Source of the DNA: Methylophaga sp.
Lineage (GTDB): Bacteria > Pseudomonadota > Gammaproteobacteria > Nitrosococcales > Methylophagaceae
DNA length: 43,428 nucleotides
Direction: 5' to 3'
NCBI GenBank assembly: GCA_002696735.1
Contig: NZSL01000007.1
Span: forward strand, 449,737 to 493,164
Shown here piece after piece: positions 1 to 8,230 of the stretch. The notes under the pieces were generated by a model. The model made no database searches. It was not told where the DNA came from and saw nothing but the letters and a program-made list of their open reading frames with translations. Every line of letters begins with the position of its first letter. Position 1 is the stretch's first letter. The translations under genes and the position numbers were made by a program.

Positions 1-648
1 TTATCACTTGGCAGCCCTGCTCCGCTGGATGAGGCGTTTGTTAAACGTATTAAACACTTTCTGGATCAGCATCAGGTTCGTCTCTACAGTGAGCATCTGA
101 GCTATTGCAGTGATGAGGGTCACCTTTACGATTTGATGCCCATACCGTTCACTGACGAAGCTGTTAAGCATGTCGCAGAACGTATTCTTCGGGTTCAGGA
201 TATTCTGCAACGCAAACTGGTCATCGAGAATGTCTCATACTACGCGGCACCGGGTCGGCAGATAGACGAAATTGAATTTATTAATGCAATACTGGAAAAA
301 GCCGATTGTGAGTTGTTACTTGATGTGAATAACGTCTATGTAAACAGCATTAATCACGGTTATGACGCTAAGGCTTATATTGACGCACTTAACAGTAAAC
401 GTATCGCTTACCTGCATATTGCCGGTCACTATAATGAAGCAGAAGATCTGATTATCGATACCCATGGTGCAGATGTAATTGATCCGGTTTGGCAACTGCT
501 TGAGCATACTTACCAGCAACATGGAGTGATTCCGACGTTGCTGGAACGGGATTTTAATATCCCTGCTCTCAACACGCTGTTTGAAGAAGTCGGTCACATT
601 CGAGATATCCAATCACAATATCGATCTGAACATGCAGCAAGCGCCTGA
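1..648 (+). CDS. bufB: DUF692 / MNIO family metalloenzyme, BufB/HvfB-like (5' end outside window)
   Basis: The reading frame is open from base 1, so the N-terminus lies outside the window; about 215 C-terminal residues are visible. The family has a TIM-barrel fold with two or three iron ions and modifies cysteines of small ribosomal peptides. Visible motifs fit the metal site: SEHLSY (His codon at 94-96), VIENVSYY (Glu at 226-228), [22 protein letters not shown] and LLERD. In characterised buf/hvf operons a DUF2282 precursor (bufA) precedes bufB, bufC follows, and the product is a copper-binding peptide. Here bufC follows with a 17-base overlap; the precursor gene would lie upstream, outside the window. 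Family assignment is firm; the bufferin role is inferred from the pairing with bufC. Confidence 0.88.
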   Translation, partial: LSLGSPAPLDEAFVKRIKHFLDQHQVRLYSEHLSYCSDEGHLYDLMPIPFTDEAVKHVAERILRVQDILQRKLVIENVSYYAAPGRQIDEIEFINAILEKADCELLLDVNNVYVNSINHGYDAKAYIDALNSKRIAYLHIAGHYNEAEDLIIDTHGADVIDPVWQLLEHTYQQHGVIPTLLERDFNIPALNTLFEEVGHIRDIQSQYRSEHAASA

Positions 649-1375
649 TTTTAAAACTACCCAACAGCAGTTCACCGCCCATCTGCGTGATCCAGAGAGC
701 ATCCCTGAGCCAGCCGATGTTGAATCGCGGCGCATGGCTATTTATCGGCGGCTGATTTATAACAATATTGAAAGCTTTTTAAGCACGGCCTGTCCGATAT
801 TGAAACAAATTCTGGGGGAAACTGCCTGGCATGCACTGGCACGTGATTTTATTCGTGAGCATCGGTGCAGTTCACCCTTATTTAATGATATTGCCCGCGA
901 GTTTGTGCATTATCTCGAAGAACATCCGCAGCAGTATCAGACGTTGCCTTTTCTTGCTGAGCTCGCCCATTACGAATGGGCTGAGTTGGCGCTCGGAATT
1001 GCCAATGCGGATTTTGTGAAGCGTGAATTGACTGAACAGCAAGATATCCTGCAACTCGCTCTGCAACGCTCTCCCCTGAGCTGGACCTTTGCTTATGATT
1101 ACCCCGTGCATCAAATCGGGCCGGATAACCTGCCTGATAAACCTGCCGAAACGCCGTTTTTTATGTTGTTATATCGAAATGCTGATGATCAGGTGAAGTT
1201 TATTGAGCTTAATCCCGTTAGTGCACGGTTACTTGATCTATTAGATGACGGTCAGACTGGCCAGCAAGCCGCTGAAGCCATTGCTGAGGTATTGCAGCAT
1301 CCCAACCCCGAAGTTGTGTTACAAGGCGCAAAACAGTTGATAGAGGACTGGTTGGAACGCGGCATTGTGATCTAA
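632..1375 (+). CDS. bufC: DUF2063 family protein, BufC/HvfC-like partner of the MNIO enzyme
   Basis: A protein of 247 residues if translation starts at ATG 632. The frame is open back to TTG 581, but that would extend the overlap with bufB to 68 bases and add residues unlike the family N-terminus. The DUF2063 domain fills roughly residues 5-100, with the hallmark stretch [18 protein letters not shown] and the later [11 protein letters not shown]. The C-terminal half is a second small domain. In known systems BufC binds the precursor leader peptide and hands it to BufB. The 17-base overlap and lack of a clear Shine-Dalgarno suggest translational coupling to bufB. A terminator begins about 10 bases after the stop codon. 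Confidence 0.85.
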   Translation: MQQAPDFKTTQQQFTAHLRDPESIPEPADVESRRMAIYRRLIYNNIESFLSTACPILKQILGETAWHALARDFIREHRCSSPLFNDIAREFVHYLEEHPQQYQTLPFLAELAHYEWAELALGIANADFVKRELTEQQDILQLALQRSPLSWTFAYDYPVHQIGPDNLPDKPAETPFFMLLYRNADDQVKFIELNPVSARLLDLLDDGQTGQQAAEAIAEVLQHPNPEVVLQGAKQLIEDWLERGIVI

Positions 1376-1385
1376 AGACATAAAA

Positions 1386-1416
1386 AAACCGGACTGGTAA
1401 ACCAGCCCGGTTTTAA
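1386..1416. terminator. bidirectional Rho-independent terminator between bufC and eda
   Basis: A 12-bp stem with one mismatch (1386-1397 with 1402-1413) and a 4-base loop taaa. T residues follow on the plus strand and an A run at 1382-1388 precedes it, so it can end both bufC (+) and eda (-) transcripts. Confidence 0.8.
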
Positions 1417-1437
1417 TCTAACTAAATCCTGTTGCTT

Positions 1438-2070
1438 TTAGTTAGTAGCAAGCTCAATGGCTTCAGCCGCTAAACGGGTAATTTCATCCCAGTTTTCCGC
1501 TTCTACCAGATTCGCTGCACACATCCATGAACCGCCTACACAACCTACGTTAGGTAAGCTGTAGTAATTTTTCACATTCTTCTGACTGACACCGCCGGTT
1601 GGGCAGAACAGAATTTGTGGAATTGGGGCACCAATTGATTTCAGCATGGGTACACCGCCAGCCGCTTCAGCCGGGAAGAACTTCATCGCGGTAATGCCAC
1701 GCTCTAATAAGCGCATGGCTTCACTAGGATTGGCTACGCCTGGTAATAAAGGCACACCGGTTTTTAATGCCGCTTCAATCAAGGTATCTGTGGTACCAGG
1801 ACTGACAATAAATTCTGCACCCGCATCAATCGCTGCATTTAACGTTTCGATGTTGATAATGGTCCCAGCACCGACAATCGCATCTGGCACTTCAGCTTTA
1901 ATACGACGGATAGATTCCAGCGCTGCATCAGTGCGCAGCGTGATCTCCAATACTTTCAGACCACCTTTGACCAACGCATTGGCCAACGGCACTGCATGTT
2001 CAACATTATTAATAACCATCACCGGGACAATCGGTGAAACTTGCATAATTTCGTGAATCGTTTTGCTCAT
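1438..2070 (-). CDS. eda: 2-dehydro-3-deoxy-phosphogluconate (KDPG) aldolase
   Basis: Cleaves KDPG to pyruvate and glyceraldehyde 3-phosphate, the last step of the Entner-Doudoroff pathway; cytoplasmic, trimeric, class I. The length of 210 residues is normal. The Schiff-base lysine is K130 in MKFFPAEAAGG, the catalytic glutamate is E42 in LEITLRT, and VGAGTI follows at 66-71. It starts at ATG 2068-2070 with an AGGGA-type ribosome site about 12 bases upstream. It lies 31 bases downstream of edd, so the two are probably one operon. In methylotrophs using the RuMP cycle this enzyme splits the hexose product; that role here is inference. Confidence 0.96.
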   Translation of the reverse strand: MSKTIHEIMQVSPIVPVMVINNVEHAVPLANALVKGGLKVLEITLRTDAALESIRRIKAEVPDAIVGAGTIINIETLNAAIDAGAEFIVSPGTTDTLIEAALKTGVPLLPGVANPSEAMRLLERGITAMKFFPAEAAGGVPMLKSIGAPIPQILFCPTGGVSQKNVKNYYSLPNVGCVGGSWMCAANLVEAENWDEITRLAAEAIELATN

Positions 2071-2101
2071 AAAAAATAGATATCCCTAATTCTGGTGAAG
2101 A

Positions 2102-3925
2102 TTATTCAACGTTGAACATATTGATAGCGCCTTCTTCAGCTGAAGAAACGCCTGCCCGGAAACTGTCAAACAATTCGCGACCACTACCGTAATGATGCTC
2201 AGTATTGGCCATCATGCAAGACAGGCGAGCATTAAACTCTTCATCATCTACCAGCACATTCATAATGCCTCTTTCGGTATCGAGATGAATAATATCGCCA
2301 TCTTTGATTCGGGTCAGTGGACCACCTTCTGCAGATTCAGGACACATTTGAATGGCAGACGGGACTTTACCTGACGCACCAGACATACGACCGTCAGTGA
2401 CCAACGCCACTTTAAATCCACGATCCTGTAATACGCCCAGCGGTGAACTGAGTTTATGCAGTTCCGGCATACCATTGGATTTTGGTCCCTGGAATCGTAA
2501 GACCACGATAACGTCTCTTTCCAGTTCGCCATTTTTGAATGCAGCAACGGCATCGTCCTGATCGTCAAATACCAAAGCAGGTGCCTCTACAACACGATGC
2601 TCAACATCTACCGCAGAAACTTTCGATACACCACGTCCCAGATTACCTTTAATCAGATGTACACCACCTGACTTGGCGAACGGTTGTTCAACTGTGCCAA
2701 TAACTTCTTTATCCAGGGATTCTTTAGGTCCTTCCTGCCAAATCAGTTTGCCATCAATGATTTTTGGCTCCTGACTGTATTGTTTCAAGCCTTTTTCATT
2801 ACCAACCGTAATGATGTCTTCGTGTAACAAGCCCTGAGATAATAATTCCTGAATTAATACGCCCATACCACCAGCGGCCTGGAAGTGATTCACATCGGCA
2901 CTGCCGTTTGGATAGACTCGGCTTAATAAAGGAATGATTTGCGACAGACGATCAAAATCGTCCCAGTTGATTAAGATACCGGCAGCCCGGGCTACTGCAA
3001 CAATGTGCATGGTGTGGTTGGTTGAACCACCCGTTGCCAGCAGGCCAATAATCGCATTTAGAATTGCTTTTTCATCGATCATATGACCGATTGGACGGTA
3101 ATCGTTACCCAGTGCGGTAAATTTCAATACCTGACGGGCTGCTTCTTTCGTTAATTCGTCACGTAACGGGGTATTAGGATTGATAAACGTTCCACCCGGC
3201 AAATGCAGCCCCATGATTTCAACCATCATCTGGTTGCTGTTGGCCGTACCGTAGAAAGTACACGTACCAGGACTATGGTAAGACTCTGACTCTGCTTTAA
3301 GCAGTTCCTCACGGCCTACTTTGCCTTCAGCAAACAATTGGCGGATACGAACTTTTTCTTTATTCGGCAGACCACTTGGCATCGGACCTGCCGGCACAAA
3401 GATGGTCGGCAAATGACCGAAGCTTAACGCCCCGATCAACAAGCCAGGTACGATCTTGTCACAGACACCCAGCATCATTGCGGCATCAAACATATTATGA
3501 CTTAGACCGACAGCTGTGGACATTGCGATGACATCACGGCTGAACAGCGACAGATCCATACCCGGATAACCCTGAGTAATACCATCACACATTGCCGGTA
3601 CACCGCCAGCAAACTGGGCAACCCCACCAGCTTCGTTGGCAGCTTCTTTGATAAGTGGCGGAAAGTCCTTATAAGGTTGATGTGCAGAAAGCATATCGTT
3701 ATAAGCTGAAATAATGCCGATATTGGCTTTTTTGTCACCAGCCAGATCACTTTTTTCAGTTGCTGCACAGGCAGCAAAACCATGAGCCAGATTACCACAG
3801 CCAAGCGTCAGACGATGAGGACCCTGCCCTGCAGCTTCGTCAACACGAGCAAGATAAGCCGTGCGAGTTTTTTTACTTCTTTCGATCACTTCGTTGGTGA
3901 GCGAGTCTAAAACTGGATGAACCAT
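2102..3925 (-). CDS. edd: 6-phosphogluconate dehydratase
   Basis: Dehydrates 6-phosphogluconate to KDPG, the first committed Entner-Doudoroff step. At 607 residues it has the usual length of Edd, and it belongs to the IlvD/Edd [4Fe-4S] dehydratase family. Family segments seen are [18 protein letters not shown] near the N-terminus, [40 protein letters not shown] and [10 protein letters not shown]; the cysteines in the MCDG, GVCDK and GTCTF segments are candidate cluster ligands. The N-terminal start fits Edd rather than IlvD. It is the first gene of an edd-eda unit, preceded by a clear -10 box. No zwf, pgl or HexR-type regulator is adjacent. Confidence 0.96.
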   Translation of the reverse strand: MVHPVLDSLTNEVIERSKKTRTAYLARVDEAAGQGPHRLTLGCGNLAHGFAACAATEKSDLAGDKKANIGIISAYNDMLSAHQPYKDFPPLIKEAANEAGGVAQFAGGVPAMCDGITQGYPGMDLSLFSRDVIAMSTAVGLSHNMFDAAMMLGVCDKIVPGLLIGALSFGHLPTIFVPAGPMPSGLPNKEKVRIRQLFAEGKVGREELLKAESESYHSPGTCTFYGTANSNQMMVEIMGLHLPGGTFINPNTPLRDELTKEAARQVLKFTALGNDYRPIGHMIDEKAILNAIIGLLATGGSTNHTMHIVAVARAAGILINWDDFDRLSQIIPLLSRVYPNGSADVNHFQAAGGMGVLIQELLSQGLLHEDIITVGNEKGLKQYSQEPKIIDGKLIWQEGPKESLDKEVIGTVEQPFAKSGGVHLIKGNLGRGVSKVSAVDVEHRVVEAPALVFDDQDDAVAAFKNGELERDVIVVLRFQGPKSNGMPELHKLSSPLGVLQDRGFKVALVTDGRMSGASGKVPSAIQMCPESAEGGPLTRIKDGDIIHLDTERGIMNVLVDDEEFNARLSCMMANTEHHYGSGRELFDSFRAGVSSAEEGAINMFNVE

Positions 3926-4030
3926 AAAGTTAAGTCTCTCTTTCGTTTACTTGTACTATCGAAGTAGCGGGATTTGAGGCCGCTTGATTGCAGCGGCGTT
4001 TATCCATCAGATCTAATATTCAGACAGCGC

Positions 4031-4036
4031 ATTATA
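4031..4036 (-). promoter_or_regulatory. -10 element of a candidate edd promoter
   Basis: The minus strand reads a perfect TATAAT here, about 105 bases upstream of the edd start. No good -35 hexamer is visible at 16-18 bases, which suggests either an activator-dependent promoter or a chance match. Confidence 0.45.
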
Positions 4037-4306
4037 GTCCTTATCACTCTTTTTCGCACTGTTTCTGGGCTTATGTCATCTTAATGCTCAAATACCTGCT
4101 TTTGGTTTTATTGTTGCCGTACCGCATCAATCGCAGAAAAATACTGGGTTAGCTGTTTAATGATTTGTCATTTATGGGACAACTTCCCAACGCTAAAATC
4201 TGCACATAGTTGGTATTTAGAACATCAATTTTTGCAAACTGCGGCAGTTAAATGCATCGCCATAAGGATTTTCCAGTAGTGCTTCGGTATGATGTCACGC
4301 TGTTTT

Positions 4307-4324
4307 TCATCGATATATCGATGA
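4307..4324. promoter_or_regulatory. 18-bp perfect palindrome upstream of trmB, operator-like
   Basis: tcatcgatatatcgatga is its own reverse complement. It lies 13 bases downstream of a possible -10 (tatgat, 4288-4293) and 28 bases before the trmB ATG, where a repressor could act. The binding protein is unknown. Confidence 0.45.
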
Positions 4325-4352
4325 GTTACCACTTAATTGAAAGGTGAATTCA

Positions 4353-5039
4353 ATGACCGAAGGTAAACGCCTCCGTCAGGTAAAAAGCTTTGTGAAACGT
4401 GAGGGTCGCTTAACCCCTGGTCAACAAAAAGCACTGGATGTTTTATGGCCAAAGTTTGGTATTGAAGCCGATAACCAACCTATTGATATGCCAGCGCTGT
4501 TTGGGCGTAACGCTCCAGTGGTGTTTGAAATCGGATTTGGTAATGGTGCTTCGTTGATTGAAATGGCCATCCACCAACCTGAGAACGACTTCATTGGCGT
4601 GGAGGTGCATCGACCAGGTGTGGGCCAACTGTTAAAAGCTATCGAAGAAAATAATTTAACTAATGTGCGGGTGGCCTGCACGGATGCCGTGGAATTACTC
4701 AAAAATCAGGTTGCGGATAATGCTCTGCATCGCGTGCAACTATATTTTCCGGATCCCTGGCATAAAAAACGTCATCATAAACGTCGAATTATCCAGCCAG
4801 CCTTTGTTAACGTCCTGGCACAAAAAATACAGTCGGGCGGTTTTCTGCATATGGCAACAGACTGGCAGGATTATGCAGAACAAATGTTGCAGGATCTGTC
4901 GGCAAGTCATGATTTTATCAACACCAGCATATCAGGTGATTATATTCCGCGGCCGGAGTACCGTCCCTTAACCAAGTTTGAACAGCGAGGCCATCGACTG
5001 GGACATGGAGTATGGGATTTATTATTTCAGCGTCGATAA
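4353..5039 (+). CDS. trmB: tRNA (guanine-N7-)-methyltransferase
   Basis: Uses S-adenosylmethionine to methylate guanine 46 at N7 in the variable loop of tRNAs. It is 228 residues from ATG 4353, close to the usual size. The SAM-binding motif VFEIGFGNGASLIEMA and the family signature YFPDPWHKKRHHKRRI are both present, followed by HMATDWQDYAEQML. A GTG nine bases upstream (4344) is possible, but AAGGTG at 4341-4346 spaces well as the ribosome site for ATG 4353. It appears to be transcribed alone; fadL begins 81 bases later. Confidence 0.95.
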   Translation: MTEGKRLRQVKSFVKREGRLTPGQQKALDVLWPKFGIEADNQPIDMPALFGRNAPVVFEIGFGNGASLIEMAIHQPENDFIGVEVHRPGVGQLLKAIEENNLTNVRVACTDAVELLKNQVADNALHRVQLYFPDPWHKKRHHKRRIIQPAFVNVLAQKIQSGGFLHMATDWQDYAEQMLQDLSASHDFINTSISGDYIPRPEYRPLTKFEQRGHRLGHGVWDLLFQRR

Positions 5040-5120
5040 TTGTTACAAACTTGCTTCATTTGCATGCATAAGCTAGTTTTGCCTTAATTAACAACTAATC
5101 ACTTACCAGGTAACGCTGCC

Positions 5121-6413
5121 ATGACCATGTCCCGTACAACCCAATTTGGTTTTTATCTTTTATTAGGGGCAGCCAGTAATTCTGCAGCCGCAGCGGGCTA
5201 TGCCCTGATAGAACAAAGCATTACGGGGTTGGGACGCGCCTTTTCAGGTAGTGCTGCAGTGGCGGATGATGCCAGTACAATTTTTTTCAATCCGGCTGGC
5301 ATGACAAGTTTATCCCGTAAAGAAATGAATATGGGGCTCAATCTGATCGCACCCCGGGCAGAATTCTCCGATCGCGGTTCTAATGCCAATGGCACACCAT
5401 TAACCGGTGGTGATGGCAGCAATGCCGGTGAACTGGCTGCAGTTCCTAATTTTTATTATGCTCACCCGTTAAATGACAAGACTGTCGTAGGAATTGGTGT
5501 GGGCGCGCCCTTCGGTCTGGTGACCGATTATGGCGATAGCTGGCAGGGGCGTTATCATGCGATTCGTTCGGATCTGCTTACGGTTAATATTAATCCCAGC
5601 ATCGCTTTTAAAACTACTGAAAAACTCTCGTTAGGGTTTGGTATCAACCTTCAATATATAGATTTGGAACTAAGTCAGGCAGCGAATTTTGGTGCTTTTA
5701 CAGGTGCACCTCAACAAAATGATGGTCGAGTACGTTTAACTGCAGATGATTGGAGCTGGGGATACAACCTCGGTATGACTTATCAGTTTACTGAAGCAAC
5801 GCGTATGGGCATTAGTTATCGTTCAAAAATAACCCATGATTTGACTGGTGATGGGGAGTTTCGTATCCCAGAGAATTTTAGCGCTGCTGCTGCCGCCTCA
5901 GGTATTCGGGATGGAAACATTGGTGGCCGGGTAACCTTGCCTGAATCGGCATCCATCGCTCTGATTCACCAATTAAATTCACAGTGGTCCTTTATGGCCG
6001 ATGCCAGTTGGACACGTTGGAGTCGCTTTGAAGAATTACGTATTAATTCTGATGTGAGGTCATTAAATTCTGTTAAAGAAGAAGACTGGGAAAATTCCAT
6101 GCGCTATGGGCTTGGCGTGGAATATAAAGCTAATGACCGTTGGTCCTGGCGCGCTGGCGTCGCCTATGATGAAACACCGATTCCCAATGCACAACGTCGA
6201 ACACCCCGTATTCCGGACAGTGATCGTACCTGGTTAGCTTTGGGGGCAAGTTATCACTACAGCGAAAATATAATTTTGGATGCTGCCTATTCGCACATAT
6301 TTATGAAAGATACCAGCATCGATGATACTGATTCAAATGGAAATCAGTTACTAGGAAGTTATAAAAATTCAGTTGATATCGTCGGCGTTCAATTACGCTG
6401 GCTCTTTGATTAA
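5121..6413 (+). CDS. outer-membrane FadL/OmpP1/TodX family transporter
   Basis: A 430-residue outer-membrane beta barrel for passage of hydrophobic compounds, classically long-chain fatty acids. A signal peptide of about 24 residues ends in SAAAA. The mature N-terminus has the family hatch sequence AGYALIEQSITGLGRAFSGS followed by DDASTIFFNPAGMT. The rest alternates in the manner of barrel strands. The last residues are RWLFD, so the aromatic that usually ends such barrels is followed by Asp. ATG 5121 has an AGGTAA ribosome site; ATG 5127 is an alternative. The next gene, an acyl-CoA synthetase, begins two bases after the stop, so uptake and activation are probably coupled. FadL is the conservative reading; TodX-like hydrocarbon import cannot be excluded. 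Confidence 0.9.
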   Translation: MTMSRTTQFGFYLLLGAASNSAAAAGYALIEQSITGLGRAFSGSAAVADDASTIFFNPAGMTSLSRKEMNMGLNLIAPRAEFSDRGSNANGTPLTGGDGSNAGELAAVPNFYYAHPLNDKTVVGIGVGAPFGLVTDYGDSWQGRYHAIRSDLLTVNINPSIAFKTTEKLSLGFGINLQYIDLELSQAANFGAFTGAPQQNDGRVRLTADDWSWGYNLGMTYQFTEATRMGISYRSKITHDLTGDGEFRIPENFSAAAAASGIRDGNIGGRVTLPESASIALIHQLNSQWSFMADASWTRWSRFEELRINSDVRSLNSVKEEDWENSMRYGLGVEYKANDRWSWRAGVAYDETPIPNAQRRTPRIPDSDRTWLALGASYHYSENIILDAAYSHIFMKDTSIDDTDSNGNQLLGSYKNSVDIVGVQLRWLFD

Positions 6414-6415
6414 TT

Positions 6416-8230
6416 ATGTCCGCTGCTCATGATTACATTTCTCCGGATCAGGCTCGGACGCTGTACGGCTTAGCTTGTGAACGGATAAAAAGAAGTCCTG
6501 ATAAAGATGCCTATGGCTTTTTTGATAATGATAAGAAAAGCTGGGAAAGTTTAACTTGGCAACAGGTTGCTGACGAAATAACTCACTGGCAACAAGCGCT
6601 GCAACAGGAAAATCTGCGTAAGGGTGATCGGGTTGCAATCAATTTACGTAATAGCAAAGAGTGGATATTTTTCGATCTGGCAGCCTTAAGTCTGGGGCTG
6701 GTAGTGGTGCCACTTTACCCCGATGACCGGCCGGATAACGTTGCGTATATATTACAGGATGCTGATGTACGTTTATTGTTAGTAAACAGCTCCAGACAAT
6801 GGTCAGCCATTCAAGCCGTATTACCCGAAGAACATTCTGTCAAACGAGTGCTGCTGTTCCATGATGAATCGACAACAGATAACGAATCCTCCACGATATC
6901 GCTGCAGAACTGGCTTGATACAGCTTTTTCTGCTGAGTTGAAACTACCCCACTGTGCACCAGAACAATTGGCATCGATTATCTATACTTCTGGCACCACT
7001 GGCCGATCTAAAGGGGTCATGCTCAGCCATCATAATATGTTGTCGGTGGCCTATGGTTCGTTGCAGTTTTTTGAAATCCTGCCTGATGATATTTTCTTGT
7101 CCTTTTTACCACTATCACACACATTGGAACGAACTGGCGGCTATTATCTGCCGATGATGGCTGGTTCAAAAGTAGTTTTCTCTCGCAGTATTCCCCTGCT
7201 TGCTGACGATATGCGGCAAGTCCAACCCACCATCATGATTGCTGTGCCCAGAATTTTCGAGCGGATTTATGATCGGGTTCATAAACAACTTGCTGAAGGC
7301 AGCTGGCTTAAACGTCGAATTTTCAAACTGGCGGTGAAGGTCGGTTGGAAACGCTTTCAGTACCAACAGGGTCGGAAATATTGGTCGCCCTTTCTGCTGT
7401 TATGGCCATTGCTGCATAAACTGGTTGTGAGCAAATTTCATCAGCGTCTTGGCGGCAAACTGCGTTTAGCTGTCAGTGGTGGTGCTGCTTTACCCACCCA
7501 CGCCGCTAAATTGTTTATTGGACTGGATTTAGTTTTGCTGCAGGGTTATGGCCTGACTGAGACCAGTCCGGTGATTAGTGTTAATGAACCTTCCAGTAAT
7601 GATCCTGCCAGCGTAGGACGCGCTATTCAGGGTGTAGAAGTCCGTATTGGCAAGGATGAAGAGCTTGAGGTAAAAGGTCCGGGCAATATGCTGGGCTATT
7701 GGAATAATCATAAAGCAACGGCACAGACGATTGATGCTGATGGCTGGCTGCATACCGGTGATAAAGCCCACATCAGCGAAAGCGGTCATATTTATATTGT
7801 CGGTCGAATCAAAGATATTCTGGTGCTCAATAATGGCGAAAAAGTCCCGCCTGCCGATATTGAAGCCGCCATAGTCAGCAATGGCCTGATTGATCAGGCG
7901 TTAGTCGTCGGTGAAGGGCAACCTTATTTGGCCGCTTTACTGGTGATTAATGGCGAAAGCTGGCCGCAGATTGCGCAGCAACTCGGTTTGGATCCCTTGC
8001 AGAATGAAAGTCTTGGCTCAAAAGTTTTACAGCAGCATTTTGTCCGCTTACTCAGACAGTGGTTATTTGAATTTCCGGCCTATGCCAGGATTCGGCGAGT
8101 ACATCTGACTTTGCAACCCTGGACGATTGAAAATGGTTTGCTGACGCCTACTTTAAAAGTTAAACGTGCGCTGGTTGAGCAAAGGTATGATAAGGAAATT
8201 AAGGCCCTGTATCACGACACCTCAAGCTGA
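6416..8230 (+). CDS. long-chain fatty acid--CoA ligase (AMP-forming, FAA1-type)
   Basis: Activates fatty acids to acyl-CoA through an acyl-adenylate. It is 604 residues, typical of the FAA1/ACSL branch rather than E. coli-type FadD. Motifs in order: ATP loop IIYTSGTTGRSKGVMLSHHN (188-207), YGLTETSPV (378-386), GWLHTGDK (443-450), GRIKDILVLNNGEK (463-476) and, near the C-terminus, LTPTLKVKR with the lysine expected for adenylation. It lies two bases after the FadL-family gene, pointing to one transcript for import plus activation. Its final 9 bases overlap the end of the convergent folC. No beta-oxidation gene is present, so the acyl-CoA may feed lipid synthesis instead. Confidence 0.92.
   Translation: MSAAHDYISPDQARTLYGLACERIKRSPDKDAYGFFDNDKKSWESLTWQQVADEITHWQQALQQENLRKGDRVAINLRNSKEWIFFDLAALSLGLVVVPLYPDDRPDNVAYILQDADVRLLLVNSSRQWSAIQAVLPEEHSVKRVLLFHDESTTDNESSTISLQNWLDTAFSAELKLPHCAPEQLASIIYTSGTTGRSKGVMLSHHNMLSVAYGSLQFFEILPDDIFLSFLPLSHTLERTGGYYLPMMAGSKVVFSRSIPLLADDMRQVQPTIMIAVPRIFERIYDRVHKQLAEGSWLKRRIFKLAVKVGWKRFQYQQGRKYWSPFLLLWPLLHKLVVSKFHQRLGGKLRLAVSGGAALPTHAAKLFIGLDLVLLQGYGLTETSPVISVNEPSSNDPASVGRAIQGVEVRIGKDEELEVKGPGNMLGYWNNHKATAQTIDADGWLHTGDKAHISESGHIYIVGRIKDILVLNNGEKVPPADIEAAIVSNGLIDQALVVGEGQPYLAALLVINGESWPQIAQQLGLDPLQNESLGSKVLQQHFVRLLRQWLFEFPAYARIRRVHLTLQPWTIENGLLTPTLKVKRALVEQRYDKEIKALYHDTSS

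Larger units (their letters stand above)
3926..4352. other. noncoding region between divergent edd and trmB
   Basis: No convincing ORF. It holds the likely edd promoter (TATAAT on the minus strand at 4031-4036), an inverted repeat gccgct-N7-agcggc at 3979-3997, an interrupted palindrome aactgc-g-gcagtt at 4237-4249, a possible trmB -10 (tatgat, 4288-4293) and the 18-bp palindrome at 4307-4324. Nothing else is evident in 4060-4230. Confidence 0.6.

Noticed and set aside
581..631. TTG-started extension of bufC
   Set aside because: It would lengthen the overlap with bufB to 68 bases and adds residues unlike the DUF2063 N-terminus; ATG 632 fits better.
1646..2056. 136-residue open frame antisense to eda
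   Set aside because: The eda frame on the other strand is fully supported by family motifs; this one is a shadow without a ribosome site or known motif.
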